Of a DNA stretch of 48,615 nt, positions 40,659-48,609 are shown piece after piece (the first letter of the stretch is position 1; each line of letters begins with the position of its first letter). The position numbers and the translations under genes are program-made. A model generated the notes under the pieces. It was not told the DNA's origin. It saw only the letters and a program-made list of their open reading frames with translations, and did no database searches. This DNA is from Clostridiales bacterium (GTDB taxonomy: Bacteria > Bacillota > Clostridia > Peptostreptococcales > Anaerovoracaceae), in contig DUPP01000085.1 in assembly GCA_012838265.1 (NCBI GenBank), positions 1 through 48,615 on the forward strand. The letters are read 5' to 3'.

Positions 40659-40720
40659 TGTTCAGGAGTTCGGATCCTCTTGACTGCCAGTCAAGCGCGC
40701 TCCCAACTGCGCTAGAAACA
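40659..40720 (-). pseudogene. Degenerate tRNA-Ala-like sequence
   Basis: 62 bases on the minus strand. The D-arm and anticodon arm repeat those of the intact tRNA-Ala almost exactly (GCGCAGTTGGGAGCGCG and TTGACTGGCAGTCAAG, anticodon GGC). The variable loop is missing and the T-arm is reduced to AGGA-TCCGAAC-TCCT. The acceptor stem is only about five pairs (TGTTT with AACA plus a G-T) and has no CCA. It is probably a broken copy of the gene at 42558. Confidence 0.75.
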
Positions 40721-40734
40721 CATCCCATAAAAAA

Positions 40735-40772
40735 ACTGCATAACATATTAAACCAGCTACATGTTATGCAGT
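40735..40772. terminator. Bidirectional terminator-like hairpin
   Basis: Perfect 12-bp stem ACTGCATAACAT / ATGTTATGCAGT around a 14-base loop, with AATTTTTTATT on the plus side and a run of seven T on the minus side. It lies directly upstream of the degenerate tRNA (minus strand). Confidence 0.7.
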
Positions 40773-40836
40773 AATTTTTTATTTCAAACTATACATACAA
40801 TTGAAAGATATTAACACTATCACAGTATTTTACTTA

Positions 40837-41001
40837 CTATTTAATTTGAAGTTTTACTGCATGTGCAGACGTTGCGAAATTTGTATTATATGTGGAAACT
40901 TTCCATTGTGGCCATTTTGACTCAACTTCATTTTTGATAGACTTATAGTCTGGCGAGTATCCTTTTGCCTGAGTCTCCTCTTTTAAATAAAAATTAATTG
41001 A
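40837..41001 (-). pseudogene. C-terminal remnant of an unknown protein gene
   Basis: An open minus-strand stretch of 54 codons ending in TAG at 40837, with no start codon: KEETQAKGYSPDYKSIKNEV, then SKWPQWKVSTYNTNFATSA and a C-terminal HAVKLQIK. The composition is that of a real protein, and the frame is closed upstream by TAA at 41004-41002. It looks like the tail of a gene lost to deletion. No family recognised. Confidence 0.5.
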
Positions 41002-41116
41002 TTACGAAATTTGAGATAAAGCTTCAGTTTATTTATATGTCGTCAAATTATTTTTTATAGGATATAATTATTATAGATTACATTTATTGGAGTTCGCACC
41101 AATGAAAGGAGATTAC

Positions 41117-41861
41117 ATGAAAGATAATCAAATTAGTTTTTCAATACAAGGGGATGTCGAAGGATATATTACATTCGAATGACCCTTTTGCGGGTCTGAG
41201 TTTAAGCTTCGTTCTGGTGAGATTCAGGACGAGAACCATCCATTTGACGATTTGTTCTGCCCGTATTGCGGCTTAACAAAACAAAAAGATTATTTTTATT
41301 CAAAAGATGTTGTTAAAAAAATTGAAGCACTTGCAACAAACTATTTAATTGAAAATATAAACAAAGCATTCGGTAATATGAAAAAATCTTTTAATAGGTC
41401 AAATAGCGTTATAAAAATAGAATACAAACCGCTAAGAAAAGTAAACATTCCAGAAATAAGTGAAAAAGATACGGCAGAAATGATTTTTAAATGCCCATGT
41501 GCTAGACATTTTAAAGTTCTTTATTGCGCCCGGTGCGACAGTCACTTCAACAAATATTACAAATGTAAATAATAACAAAGATTTACTTGACTTACTAAGG
41601 CAAGCAATTAATAATGTGCAACTAATCGGCATACCGGATGAAGATAAAGCAAATTTGAACGATGATTTAGAAATAATCATCGAGCAGGTTTCTTCAGGGT
41701 CGCCAAAGAAAACAAGAATATTAAAAGCCCTAGAAGGAATAAAGAAGTTTATGTCAGAATTGAGTATGAAGCTTGCTGTTACTCAGGCAGCAAGTGCTGT
41801 AACGGGATTTGATTGGCATGCGTTAATAAAATCCATAGAATTGTTTGTATGTAATCTCTAG
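41117..41861 (+). pseudogene. Zinc-ribbon protein gene with in-frame UGA and a frameshift
   Basis: ATG 41117 has AAAGGAG upstream. The frame reads MKDNQISFSIQGDVEGYITF, E, then TGA (41180-41182), then PFCGSEFKLRSGEIQDEN and LFCPYCGL; homologues have Cys at the TGA, giving CPFC...CPYC zinc ligands. After FKVLYCA the frame is lost; deleting one C from CCC at 41529-41531 restores GATVTSTNITNVN and a C-terminal helical domain (DLLDLLRQAINNVQLIGIPD to FVCNL). The length, 745 bp, is one more than a multiple of three, as a one-base insertion predicts. The intact protein would have about 247 residues. Function of this family is unknown to me. A selenocysteine reading of the UGA is conceivable but less likely given the second lesion. 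Confidence 0.75.
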
Positions 41862-41885
41862 AGTTATAATTTAAAGGAGAAATCA

Positions 41886-42191
41886 ATGCGAATAACCTAT
41901 TGCAACATAACTGAAGAAACAAAAGAACGGTATTATCTTTTACACAAATTGGGAGTCATCAATTATGACTTGAAATCATGTATCGAGTTAATAAACAATT
42001 GCACTTCTAACTCACCTCCTCTGATTTTGTATTGTTCAAAACAATTATATATTCATATTAACGAAGCGTTTAAATACTTAAATAAAAACTGGGACCATTA
42101 TAAGAAATACATTAATACTGCAATTACTGACCAGATAAGCTTTTATACTGTTTGCTTCCAATCTCAAGTCTCATCGCAGGTGTCACTTTGA
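41886..42191 (+). CDS. Hypothetical protein downstream of the broken zinc-ribbon gene
   Basis: 101 residues: MRITYCNITEETKERYYLLH at the start, with LYIHINEAFKYLNKNWDHYK in the middle. AAAGGAG five to six bases before the ATG and a 24-base gap to the pseudogene suggest a former two-gene operon. The last 15 residues (FYTVCFQSQVSSQVSL) look atypical, so the 3' end may be frayed. No domain recognised. The gap that follows, 42192-42476, is AT-rich and shows nothing. Confidence 0.55.
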   Translation: MRITYCNITEETKERYYLLHKLGVINYDLKSCIELINNCTSNSPPLILYCSKQLYIHINEAFKYLNKNWDHYKKYINTAITDQISFYTVCFQSQVSSQVSL

Positions 42192-42476
42192 CGCCATTTT
42201 TACGTAAAACTCGCATTAGTTTTCACATAGATAACAGATTTTATATCCTTGTGAATATCCTTGCGATTTTTTATGATTTTGCGGTTATTTTATTGGATAT
42301 TATTCGTATAAACTGTTGAAAATCAAAATTAAAATTAACATGCTATGTGATCTCACAAAGCATTTTAATTATGATTCTTAATGATAATTGTCCTTTTTCG
42401 ATTCTATGATTTAATTATATCATAAAAATGCCGTACATGTTTAAATTTCAACATTTTTAAGGTTATTTGAATAAGA

Positions 42477-42513
42477 AAAGCCGCAGAAAAAATCCGTTTT
42501 CTTCTGCGACTTT
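42477..42513 (-). terminator. Terminator of the tRNA-Ala transcript
   Basis: Minus strand AAAGTCGCAGAA / TTCTGCGGCTTT (12 bp, one G-T pair), then TTCTTATTC. Confidence 0.75.
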
Positions 42514-42525
42514 ATCTACAGTCTG

Positions 42526-42551
42526 AGACACCTATCAATTGATAGGTGTCT
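42526..42551. repeat. 26-bp perfect palindrome beside the tRNA 3' end
   Basis: AGACACCTATCAA and its exact reverse complement TTGATAGGTGTCT are joined without a spacer. It lies six bases beyond the CCA end of tRNA-Ala. It could be a processing signal, a second terminator element or a recombination site; the position at a tRNA 3' end recalls integration sites, but I see no integrase. Confidence 0.7.
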
Positions 42552-42557
42552 TCATTT

Positions 42558-42633
42558 TGGTGGAGAATAGGGGGTTCGAACCCCTGACCTCTTGACTGCC
42601 AGTCAAACGCGCTCCCAACTGCGCCAATTCCCC
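42558..42633 (-). tRNA. tRNA-Ala (anticodon GGC)
   Basis: 76 bases including encoded CCA. Acceptor stem GGGGAAT / ATTCTCC contains the G3-U70 pair that marks alanine tRNAs. D-arm GCGC-AGTTGGGA-GCGC, anticodon arm TTTGA-CTGGCAG-TCAAG with anticodon GGC, variable AGGTC, T-arm AGGGG-TTCGAAC-CCCCT. It is preceded by its own promoter and a truncated tRNA-like copy and followed by a palindrome and terminator. Confidence 0.95.
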
Positions 42634-42660
42634 GCATTATATAAAATTCATTGAGCTGTG

Positions 42661-42696
42661 TTGTATCAGTTGCGCTCCCAACTGCGCCATAAGCCC
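42661..42696 (-). pseudogene. Truncated tRNA-like 5' half
   Basis: Minus strand GGGCTTA-TG-GCGCAGTTGGGAGCGC then AACTGATACAA: an acceptor 5' strand and a full D-arm identical to that of tRNA-Ala, but no T-arm or acceptor 3' strand follows. It lies 27 bases before the intact tRNA-Ala in the same transcript. The GGGCTTA start resembles tRNA-Ile, so it may be a chimera. Confidence 0.7.
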
Positions 42697-42747
42697 ATAT
42701 TGTTTTATATCCTATGCATTTATTTTAAATGCATTATTGCAAGTAAT

Positions 42748-42776
42748 ATTATCAAAGATTTTATTTGTTTTGTCAA
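42748..42776 (-). promoter_or_regulatory. Promoter of the tRNA-Ala unit
   Basis: Minus strand: perfect TTGACA (42776-42771), 17-base spacer, GATAAT (42753-42748), about 50 bases before the truncated tRNA copy. Confidence 0.75.
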
Positions 42777-42847
42777 TGCCTTTTAGGAAATTAGCTATTA
42801 TGAGCATTGTTCTTGCTCAGGAACTTACAAGTTTAGCAACTTACAAA

Positions 42848-42949
42848 AGGCATTGTAGCCATGGTCATAGGTTCGGAATCATGTAGTGTGGTCTAATGTC
42901 AGCACCTTCGGGAGGCATTGTTACCATTGGGCTTAGGTTCGGTTCTGAT
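42848..42949. repeat. Pair of about 36-bp imperfect direct repeats
   Basis: AGGCATTGTAGCCATGGTCA (from 42848) and AGGCATTGTTACCATTGGGC (from 42913), both continuing into TAGGTTCGG and an ATCAT/TGAT end. The period is 65 bp. The 42777-43236 gap otherwise holds only the hairpin at 43020-43051. Confidence 0.55.
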
Positions 42950-43019
42950 ATTATAAAGCGGAACACAATGATAATGACAAGTATGGTGTGAAGTAATCAT
43001 AGTTTAGTTATAAATTGAA

Positions 43020-43051
43020 AAGCGGACATATATATGAATACATATCCGCTT
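43020..43051. terminator. Weak terminator-like hairpin
   Basis: AAGCGG / CCGCTT arms extended by AT pairs around ATATGAATAC. The minus-strand tail is CCGCTTTTC, so it may stop the glyoxalase-family gene transcript. Confidence 0.4.
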
Positions 43052-43236
43052 ATACTTGTGCTTTATACTTTACTTATACTAATTGGATCAGATTAAATTA
43101 CCTATTAGAACATTTAAATCATACATATCAGATTTTGGTCATATTAAATCTATTATACATATCAGTTATAGTAATTGGTTAATTAATCTGATGATTTAAC
43201 TACTATCTAATGATATTTCATCTATTCATATTTCAA

Positions 43237-43605
43237 CTATCTCACAGGGATTATTTCTAGCCAGTATCCGTCAGGATCGCAAATAAAGTAAATGCCCATT
43301 GTGGGATTCTCATAGCAGATACAGCCCATTTCCTTATGTTTGGCATATGCAGCATCATAATCATCGACTGTAAATGCGATATGGTTCTCATTGTCTCCAA
43401 GATCATATGGTTCTTTTCGATCACGCAGCCAGGTCAACTCAATCTGATGCTCGGAATTTTCATTGGCGATGTATACCAGTATAAAGGAGCCATCTTGTGC
43501 AGTTTTTCTCCTTACTTCCTTTAAATTAAGCGCTTCTTCATAAAACTTTAGTGATTTCTCCAGATCTAGTACATTGATGTTATTGTGTACAAGCTTAAAT
43601 TCCAT
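43237..43605 (-). CDS. gloA: Glyoxalase I-like (VOC family) metalloprotein
   Basis: 122 residues, the length of bacterial glyoxalase I. The four metal ligands of the family are in place: H7 (KLVHNNINVLDLEKSLKFYE), E56 (HQIELTWL), H75 (NENHIAFTV) and E117 (GYWLEIIP). It should isomerise a thiol-hemithioacetal of methylglyoxal, or act on a related substrate; glutathione is generally absent in Clostridia, so the thiol may differ. It is a single gene with AAAGGCGG upstream of the ATG. Confidence 0.8.
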   Translation of the reverse strand: MEFKLVHNNINVLDLEKSLKFYEEALNLKEVRRKTAQDGSFILVYIANENSEHQIELTWLRDRKEPYDLGDNENHIAFTVDDYDAAYAKHKEMGCICYENPTMGIYFICDPDGYWLEIIPVR

Positions 43606-43850
43606 TTACCCATCCGCCTTTCCCTTGTTTTAATTCAAAGTAACAACCACGCCATATATCAAAAGGCATGATTATATATACCCTATAAAGCAATAGTTAT
43701 ACATATACTACCATAAAACTCAAAACCATTAAACAGAAAGTATCTCTTAATATTGTCAATTCGCATTTGCCCAGTGCCACCTTATACTTTTGTTATTGAG
43801 TTCAGGAATATATATGTCGCTGTCAAGTAAAGTTGGATCATAGTCTATCT

Positions 43851-46800
43851 TTATTCTTTTGCTATGGAAATTAAGAAGGTATGTAGTTTTTCCTCTAATA
43901 GTATTTCATTTGCTTTTATAATAGGCTCTGAATGAAAGCGTCTTCGCATTACTCCGTTATTCAGGAAGTTATCGATTGCCACCAGGTTCATGCCTTGATG
44001 ATGAGCCATGAATGATCTTACGATACTGTAATTTCTCAAAGTAACTGAATTAGGTACATTAAAGTCGATTGCCTCATAGTAACCATATTGACCGTATGCT
44101 CCCATATGTTTAAGCCTTTTTAGATTCTGAATGGTTTCATCCGCTGCAAAATCTAAAGCAAGAATTGATGCGTACGGTGCTGCCACCGCAGGATCACCTT
44201 TTAACGGCTGTAAACGGAGCTCAGGTATGCCGAAAGCTTTGTATTGATAGTTGGAATCCAGATCGAAACAATAATATTGTGATTCAGAAACTCCCCACGG
44301 GATATTCTTTTTATTCCCATAATTAATATGCTGCCGTACAGCCGCTTTAGCAATTTCCGAAAATACAGAACCTTCATATTCTTTCATAACCAAATTAGGC
44401 ATCAGGTATTCGAACATCGTTCCACTCCAGGATACAAATGTCGGTATCCCTTCTACCTTAGTAAGAGGCCTACCTAACTTATACCAATGTTTTACCGGAA
44501 TCTCCCCTCTTGCAATGGCGAGAAAACTGGTAAGCATTGATTCTGAAGCCAAAAGGTCATAACAGCCTGAATCAAGTGTCTGAGTGGGAACATGGTAGCC
44601 GATGTGGAAGAGCATTCTCTTCTTTGAAAATAAGGGTCGAAAATCAACTGCATTTAGCATGTTATCGATTATGCTGCAAAGAGTGTCTATCTTTTGCATT
44701 TGCTCCACCGCATATCGTTGATTTGATTGTGCCATATCGTTCAAGGTAATAGACGTAGGTATATTTTCTTCCTCAAGTCCAAATTCCGTTATTTCACTGA
44801 TGATTGCTTTCGCCGCATCCTGCAGCTGTTCCACAGCACAAAGATCATCTGCGGTATGCTGTTTTTTTCCTTCTATCTCTTTATTTAATTCAATAATATC
44901 TTTCAAAAATTCCCCATAGGTTACATAAGTCTTATTAATGTCAATATTAACGTGTTTATCTGCTGATACCTTTTGCTTAAACTCTGACAGGATATTTTCA
45001 GGTAAGACAGGATAGTTCTTCTGTTCTATTAATCCATTCTTCAAGGTAATTAAATGCCCAAAGAAGTTACCGCTATCCACTGTTGATACATATTTGGGTT
45101 CCAATACTTTAAGGGTATTTATATCATACCAGTTATAAGGATGACCATTCCATTTAGGAAGAATGTTTACCGTATGCAGCAGCTTTTCCGTCGCATCCAG
45201 AGTGGAGCTTAATGTTTCAAACCCAAAGTCTCTTGCCGATAAAATAGAAAGAAATTGTAACCCAATATTTGTTGGTGAGGTTTTATGAGTAACCTTCTTT
45301 TTATCAGTTATTTGGTAGTTGTCAGGGCATAGCCAATTATTTTCTTCAGTGGAGAATTCTTTGAAAAAGCTCCAGGTATCCCTTGCCGTCTCAAGAAGCA
45401 TTTCCTTATCATCATTTTTTATAGGTCTTTCAACTGTTGGCCGACTTATGCAGTATGCTGGAAGGAATGACAGAGCCCAAAACAATGCGACTGCTGCATA
45501 AATCAGGGCGGCAGGCAGCGCTACTTGCTTGACATGGATTAGTGCAAACAGAACCGCGGCTGGTATCGATGAGCTCCACATATAGAGGAAATATCCTTTT
45601 ATCGTATTTGCCACAGACTTTTCTACCGTATCAGCGGAATTCCACATTAACAAATTCTTTTTACTTATGGTGAGTCGATATATGGTTCTTATAATAGCAT
45701 CAGCCGCTGTATATGCCCTGTATGGCAGTATTATTATATCAAGCAGAGACCTCAACAATATACTCACCATATCTCGATGTAATTTTTTATGAAGAATAGC
45801 AAAACTGGGCTGCCTAAGCTTATGGACAATAACCCGTGACAAAGAAATAATAATACTAAAAGCATCAGAAAAAAATACTAATGGCAGCCAGATATACCAT
45901 GCATCAGGCATAAATGTTATATTCAAGATGATGAACAGCACTTTGCATAAAGGGACAAGACTTCTCCTCATATTATCTAATATTTTCCACCTTGAGATTA
46001 GACTGAGACCATCTCCCTTTACAAGCCATGGTATCAACTGCCAATCTCCTCTGATCCAACGGTGTTCTCGTTTTATAAAGGAAATTACGCTGCCCGGAAA
46101 GTCATCCAGTATATTTGCAGCACCAGTAAAAGCAGTTCTAACATAACAACTTTCTATTAGATCGTGACTAAGCACGCGGTTTTCCGAAAACTTATTGTTA
46201 AGAATTTTATGAAACACTTCAATATTATAAATACCTTTTCCTATATACGAACCTTCTCCAAAAACATCATGGTAAATATCCGAAATCATATCGGAGTAGT
46301 GAACCAAACCATCTTGCCCTCCTGCAAGTTTTGTAAACCTGCTGCTACTGCGGTCGCAGATATGGTTCCTGACGGAAGGCTGAATTATTGCATATCCTTC
46401 CTTTATCTTTTTCCCTGATTCATCTAAAATTGCATTATTTAAAGGATGGTGTATCATTCCCACAAGCTTAGCAGCGCTGTTCTGTACCAATGTAGAATCT
46501 GCATCTAAAGTGATTACATATTTAAATGTACCAATAAGGCTTTCATCGAAATTTATTAGAGAAAAGCTAGTATTCTCTTTAGGTGTTCCAGTAATATAGG
46601 CATTGAATTCTTCTAGTTTTCCCCGTTTCCGCTCCCAGCACATGTAGCAACCCTCTGACTCATTCCATTTTCGTTTTCGGAAAAATAATGAGAATCGTTG
46701 ATGAGCGCCAGGATACTGGGAATTCAGTTCACGTACATGCTTCTCAAGGGTTTTAGAAATTATCTCATCATTGGGTGTATGCAGCTCAGAGGAATCACAG

Positions 46801-48155
46801 TAATCAGCAAGGAGTGCAAAAAATAGATTACGCTGGCGATTAGCAAGATAATGACTGCGCAGCCGTTCCAAATATTCTAGCCCCTGCTGCCTCGAAAAAA
46901 GAATAATCGGCATTACGACAAATGTCCTTGCTTCATCCGGGATCCCTTTTGAATAATCCATAGAAGCCATTCTTTTTACGGGCACAAAACGTGTAAAAAT
47001 ATTATTGGTGATTTCTAAGGTAATACCAACTATGATAGGTAATGCTACAAAGAAAAGGACAATAGATTGATATGATAATGCCGGGAGATCATTTATCCAT
47101 AAGAAAAACAATCCACAAATAGTAATCAAAATCAAAGCTGCAGTGATCGCATAGCATTTGTCCTTTTTATTAGTATATTTTAATGTTTTGGATGACTCCT
47201 GTTTTTTAATTTTTGCTTTAAGGATTGAAAATCCTTTCCCTACTAGATAAGTTCCTACATGATTTGAATTATTCAAATCCTCCCGACCTTTTTCAGCTAG
47301 CCCCAAACATACTTCCCCAATTTCACTATCCTCCATGCCGTACTTGAGAGCAAGCTTTTCGGCAGTCTGACGATAATAGCTTCTGCTATCAGCATCCATT
47401 TTTGAATATATACCAGCAGGATCCTTTGACAGGAGTTCTTCTAGCTTAGACAAAGCTTCAAAATACTTTTCCTCATCCATTAGGCTAATCTCTTTCAGGC
47501 TAGTGGTAAGGGCTTGGACTTTTGATTCCAACATGGATTCAGTTTTTTCTTCCTTCTTAAAAACATCTATTACTTTTTTTCGATTATTAGCATCCATTCG
47601 ATACACAATGTCGTCTGAAATTTCCAAAAGCCGCTCTATTATGCACAAACTGATCATCTCTGGAAGTGTCCAAAGCTCCTTATCCGATAAATACAGATTA
47701 TCCTGATATGCCTTTATCATTAGAATAATGTTTTCCTCATCCAGGTGACCTCCTGACAAGGCTACCATTTCTCTTGCAATTACATAAATTCTCGGAAGTC
47801 CACGTTCCTCTGCGTTTTGCAAAACAGGTAGCATCCTATAACTTCCTGTTGTAATCTTTTTAATTTCGCGATACATCAATTGGAAATGGTCTAACAGCCA
47901 TTGCACTGAGGGCATAAGTTCAATAATATCCTCAGGCACTTCAGTTATATTATGACTGATTTCGTTCAGCTTCCTGTACGCGCTCCGAATGTGTTTTTTT
48001 ATAACCGGATTGTATTTTTTCCACTTAACATTCTTATGACCGTAGGACAAGTTCTTCATTTGTTCTTCCCAGGCCTTCGCTGCTAAAGATTCCGCCACCT
48101 CATTAGATATCACATTATAACGATCTTTATTTTGATTTATTTTATTAGGCAGCAT
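43851..48155 (-). CDS. Cyclic beta-1,2-glucan synthase-like protein, lacking the GH94 half
   Basis: 1434 residues. The N-terminal 340 are soluble and helical. Membrane segments near 345-400 lead to a GT84 glycosyltransferase domain with the DxD-type TLDADSTLV and the HRWIRGDWQLIPW (QxxRW-like) motif. More membrane helices follow (about 760-930). The C-terminal 500 residues are the glucoamylase-like domain (KTSPTNIGLQFLS, VSTVDSGNFFGHLITLKNG, FVSWSGTMFEYLMP, PWGVSESQYY, HHQGMNLVAIDNFL). Full NdvB/Cgs proteins are about 2800 residues and continue into a GH94 phosphorylase pair; this chain stops at the junction (RRRFHSEPIIKANEILLEEK). Only 245 bases separate the stop from the next gene, so the missing half is not nearby. 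GAGAGGGGGA precedes the ATG. Confidence 0.88.
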   Translation of the reverse strand: MLPNKINQNKDRYNVISNEVAESLAAKAWEEQMKNLSYGHKNVKWKKYNPVIKKHIRSAYRKLNEISHNITEVPEDIIELMPSVQWLLDHFQLMYREIKKITTGSYRMLPVLQNAEERGLPRIYVIAREMVALSGGHLDEENIILMIKAYQDNLYLSDKELWTLPEMISLCIIERLLEISDDIVYRMDANNRKKVIDVFKKEEKTESMLESKVQALTTSLKEISLMDEEKYFEALSKLEELLSKDPAGIYSKMDADSRSYYRQTAEKLALKYGMEDSEIGEVCLGLAEKGREDLNNSNHVGTYLVGKGFSILKAKIKKQESSKTLKYTNKKDKCYAITAALILITICGLFFLWINDLPALSYQSIVLFFVALPIIVGITLEITNNIFTRFVPVKRMASMDYSKGIPDEARTFVVMPIILFSRQQGLEYLERLRSHYLANRQRNLFFALLADYCDSSELHTPNDEIISKTLEKHVRELNSQYPGAHQRFSLFFRKRKWNESEGCYMCWERKRGKLEEFNAYITGTPKENTSFSLINFDESLIGTFKYVITLDADSTLVQNSAAKLVGMIHHPLNNAILDESGKKIKEGYAIIQPSVRNHICDRSSSRFTKLAGGQDGLVHYSDMISDIYHDVFGEGSYIGKGIYNIEVFHKILNNKFSENRVLSHDLIESCYVRTAFTGAANILDDFPGSVISFIKREHRWIRGDWQLIPWLVKGDGLSLISRWKILDNMRRSLVPLCKVLFIILNITFMPDAWYIWLPLVFFSDAFSIIISLSRVIVHKLRQPSFAILHKKLHRDMVSILLRSLLDIIILPYRAYTAADAIIRTIYRLTISKKNLLMWNSADTVEKSVANTIKGYFLYMWSSSIPAAVLFALIHVKQVALPAALIYAAVALFWALSFLPAYCISRPTVERPIKNDDKEMLLETARDTWSFFKEFSTEENNWLCPDNYQITDKKKVTHKTSPTNIGLQFLSILSARDFGFETLSSTLDATEKLLHTVNILPKWNGHPYNWYDINTLKVLEPKYVSTVDSGNFFGHLITLKNGLIEQKNYPVLPENILSEFKQKVSADKHVNIDINKTYVTYGEFLKDIIELNKEIEGKKQHTADDLCAVEQLQDAAKAIISEITEFGLEEENIPTSITLNDMAQSNQRYAVEQMQKIDTLCSIIDNMLNAVDFRPLFSKKRMLFHIGYHVPTQTLDSGCYDLLASESMLTSFLAIARGEIPVKHWYKLGRPLTKVEGIPTFVSWSGTMFEYLMPNLVMKEYEGSVFSEIAKAAVRQHINYGNKKNIPWGVSESQYYCFDLDSNYQYKAFGIPELRLQPLKGDPAVAAPYASILALDFAADETIQNLKRLKHMGAYGQYGYYEAIDFNVPNSVTLRNYSIVRSFMAHHQGMNLVAIDNFLNNGVMRRRFHSEPIIKANEILLEEKLHTFLISIAKE

Positions 48156-48329
48156 GTTTTCCCCCTCTCTTTAAGTAAACCTTAAAAATTTTTTATCATC
48201 GCATTTTCTATCGACCTTACTATTGTTATGAACAGAGGGCTTGGTTAATGTCGATTTCTACTTAGGTTTACTTGAAGATTGCATGGTTTAATCAGGTAAA
48301 CATGGACCATTATGTTTTTGCACATAAAA

Positions 48330-48363
48330 AAACCGCCAAAGGTATATAAACCAATGACGGTTT
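48330..48363 (-). terminator. Terminator for a gene right of the window
   Basis: AAACCG / CGGTTT arms with an imperfect inner stem, followed by a T-run on the minus strand. Between it and the glucan synthase start (48156-48329) I see no further gene. Confidence 0.55.
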
Positions 48364-48609
48364 TGCAAACTCGAAAACAACTTTGTAAGTTTGAACAAAC
48401 TCGAGTGTAAAGAAACAATAAATGTCCAGTTACAAATAAGTTTGCTCACGTAGTTACAAAGTTTGCTCGTGTTGAAATGTAGTTGTTTCAAGGCTTCTCG
48501 CTGTTTCTTCCCTTGTAGTGACAAAGTTTGCTCGCGGGTTTTATTACCTTAAAAAATATAAAAAAAGATATAAAAAATGAGAAAATGACAAGCGAGTTTG
48601 CTCGTGAGC
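48362..48609. repeat. Array of GTTTGCTC repeats at the window edge
   Basis: Four direct copies of a motif like AGTTACAAAGTTTGCTCGTG at 48428-48450, 48452-48471, 48517-48536 and 48585-48609, and two shorter inverted copies (GCAAACTCG at about 48365 and CAAACTCGAG at about 48399). The spacing is irregular (23, 65 and 68 bp), so it is not a CRISPR array. It probably continues beyond the window. Confidence 0.6.

Noticed and set aside
43606-43850. Continuation of the glucan synthase in another frame (a readable stretch with DYDPTLLDSDIYIPEL on the minus strand)
   Set aside because: It is only about 30 codons, does not resemble the GH94 start, and ends in a stop before the glyoxalase-family gene. 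Recorded as coincidence or a very short remnant.
48288-48524. 78-codon minus-strand open frame
   Set aside because: It runs through a terminator hairpin and the GTTTGCTC repeats, and shows no ribosome binding site or domain.
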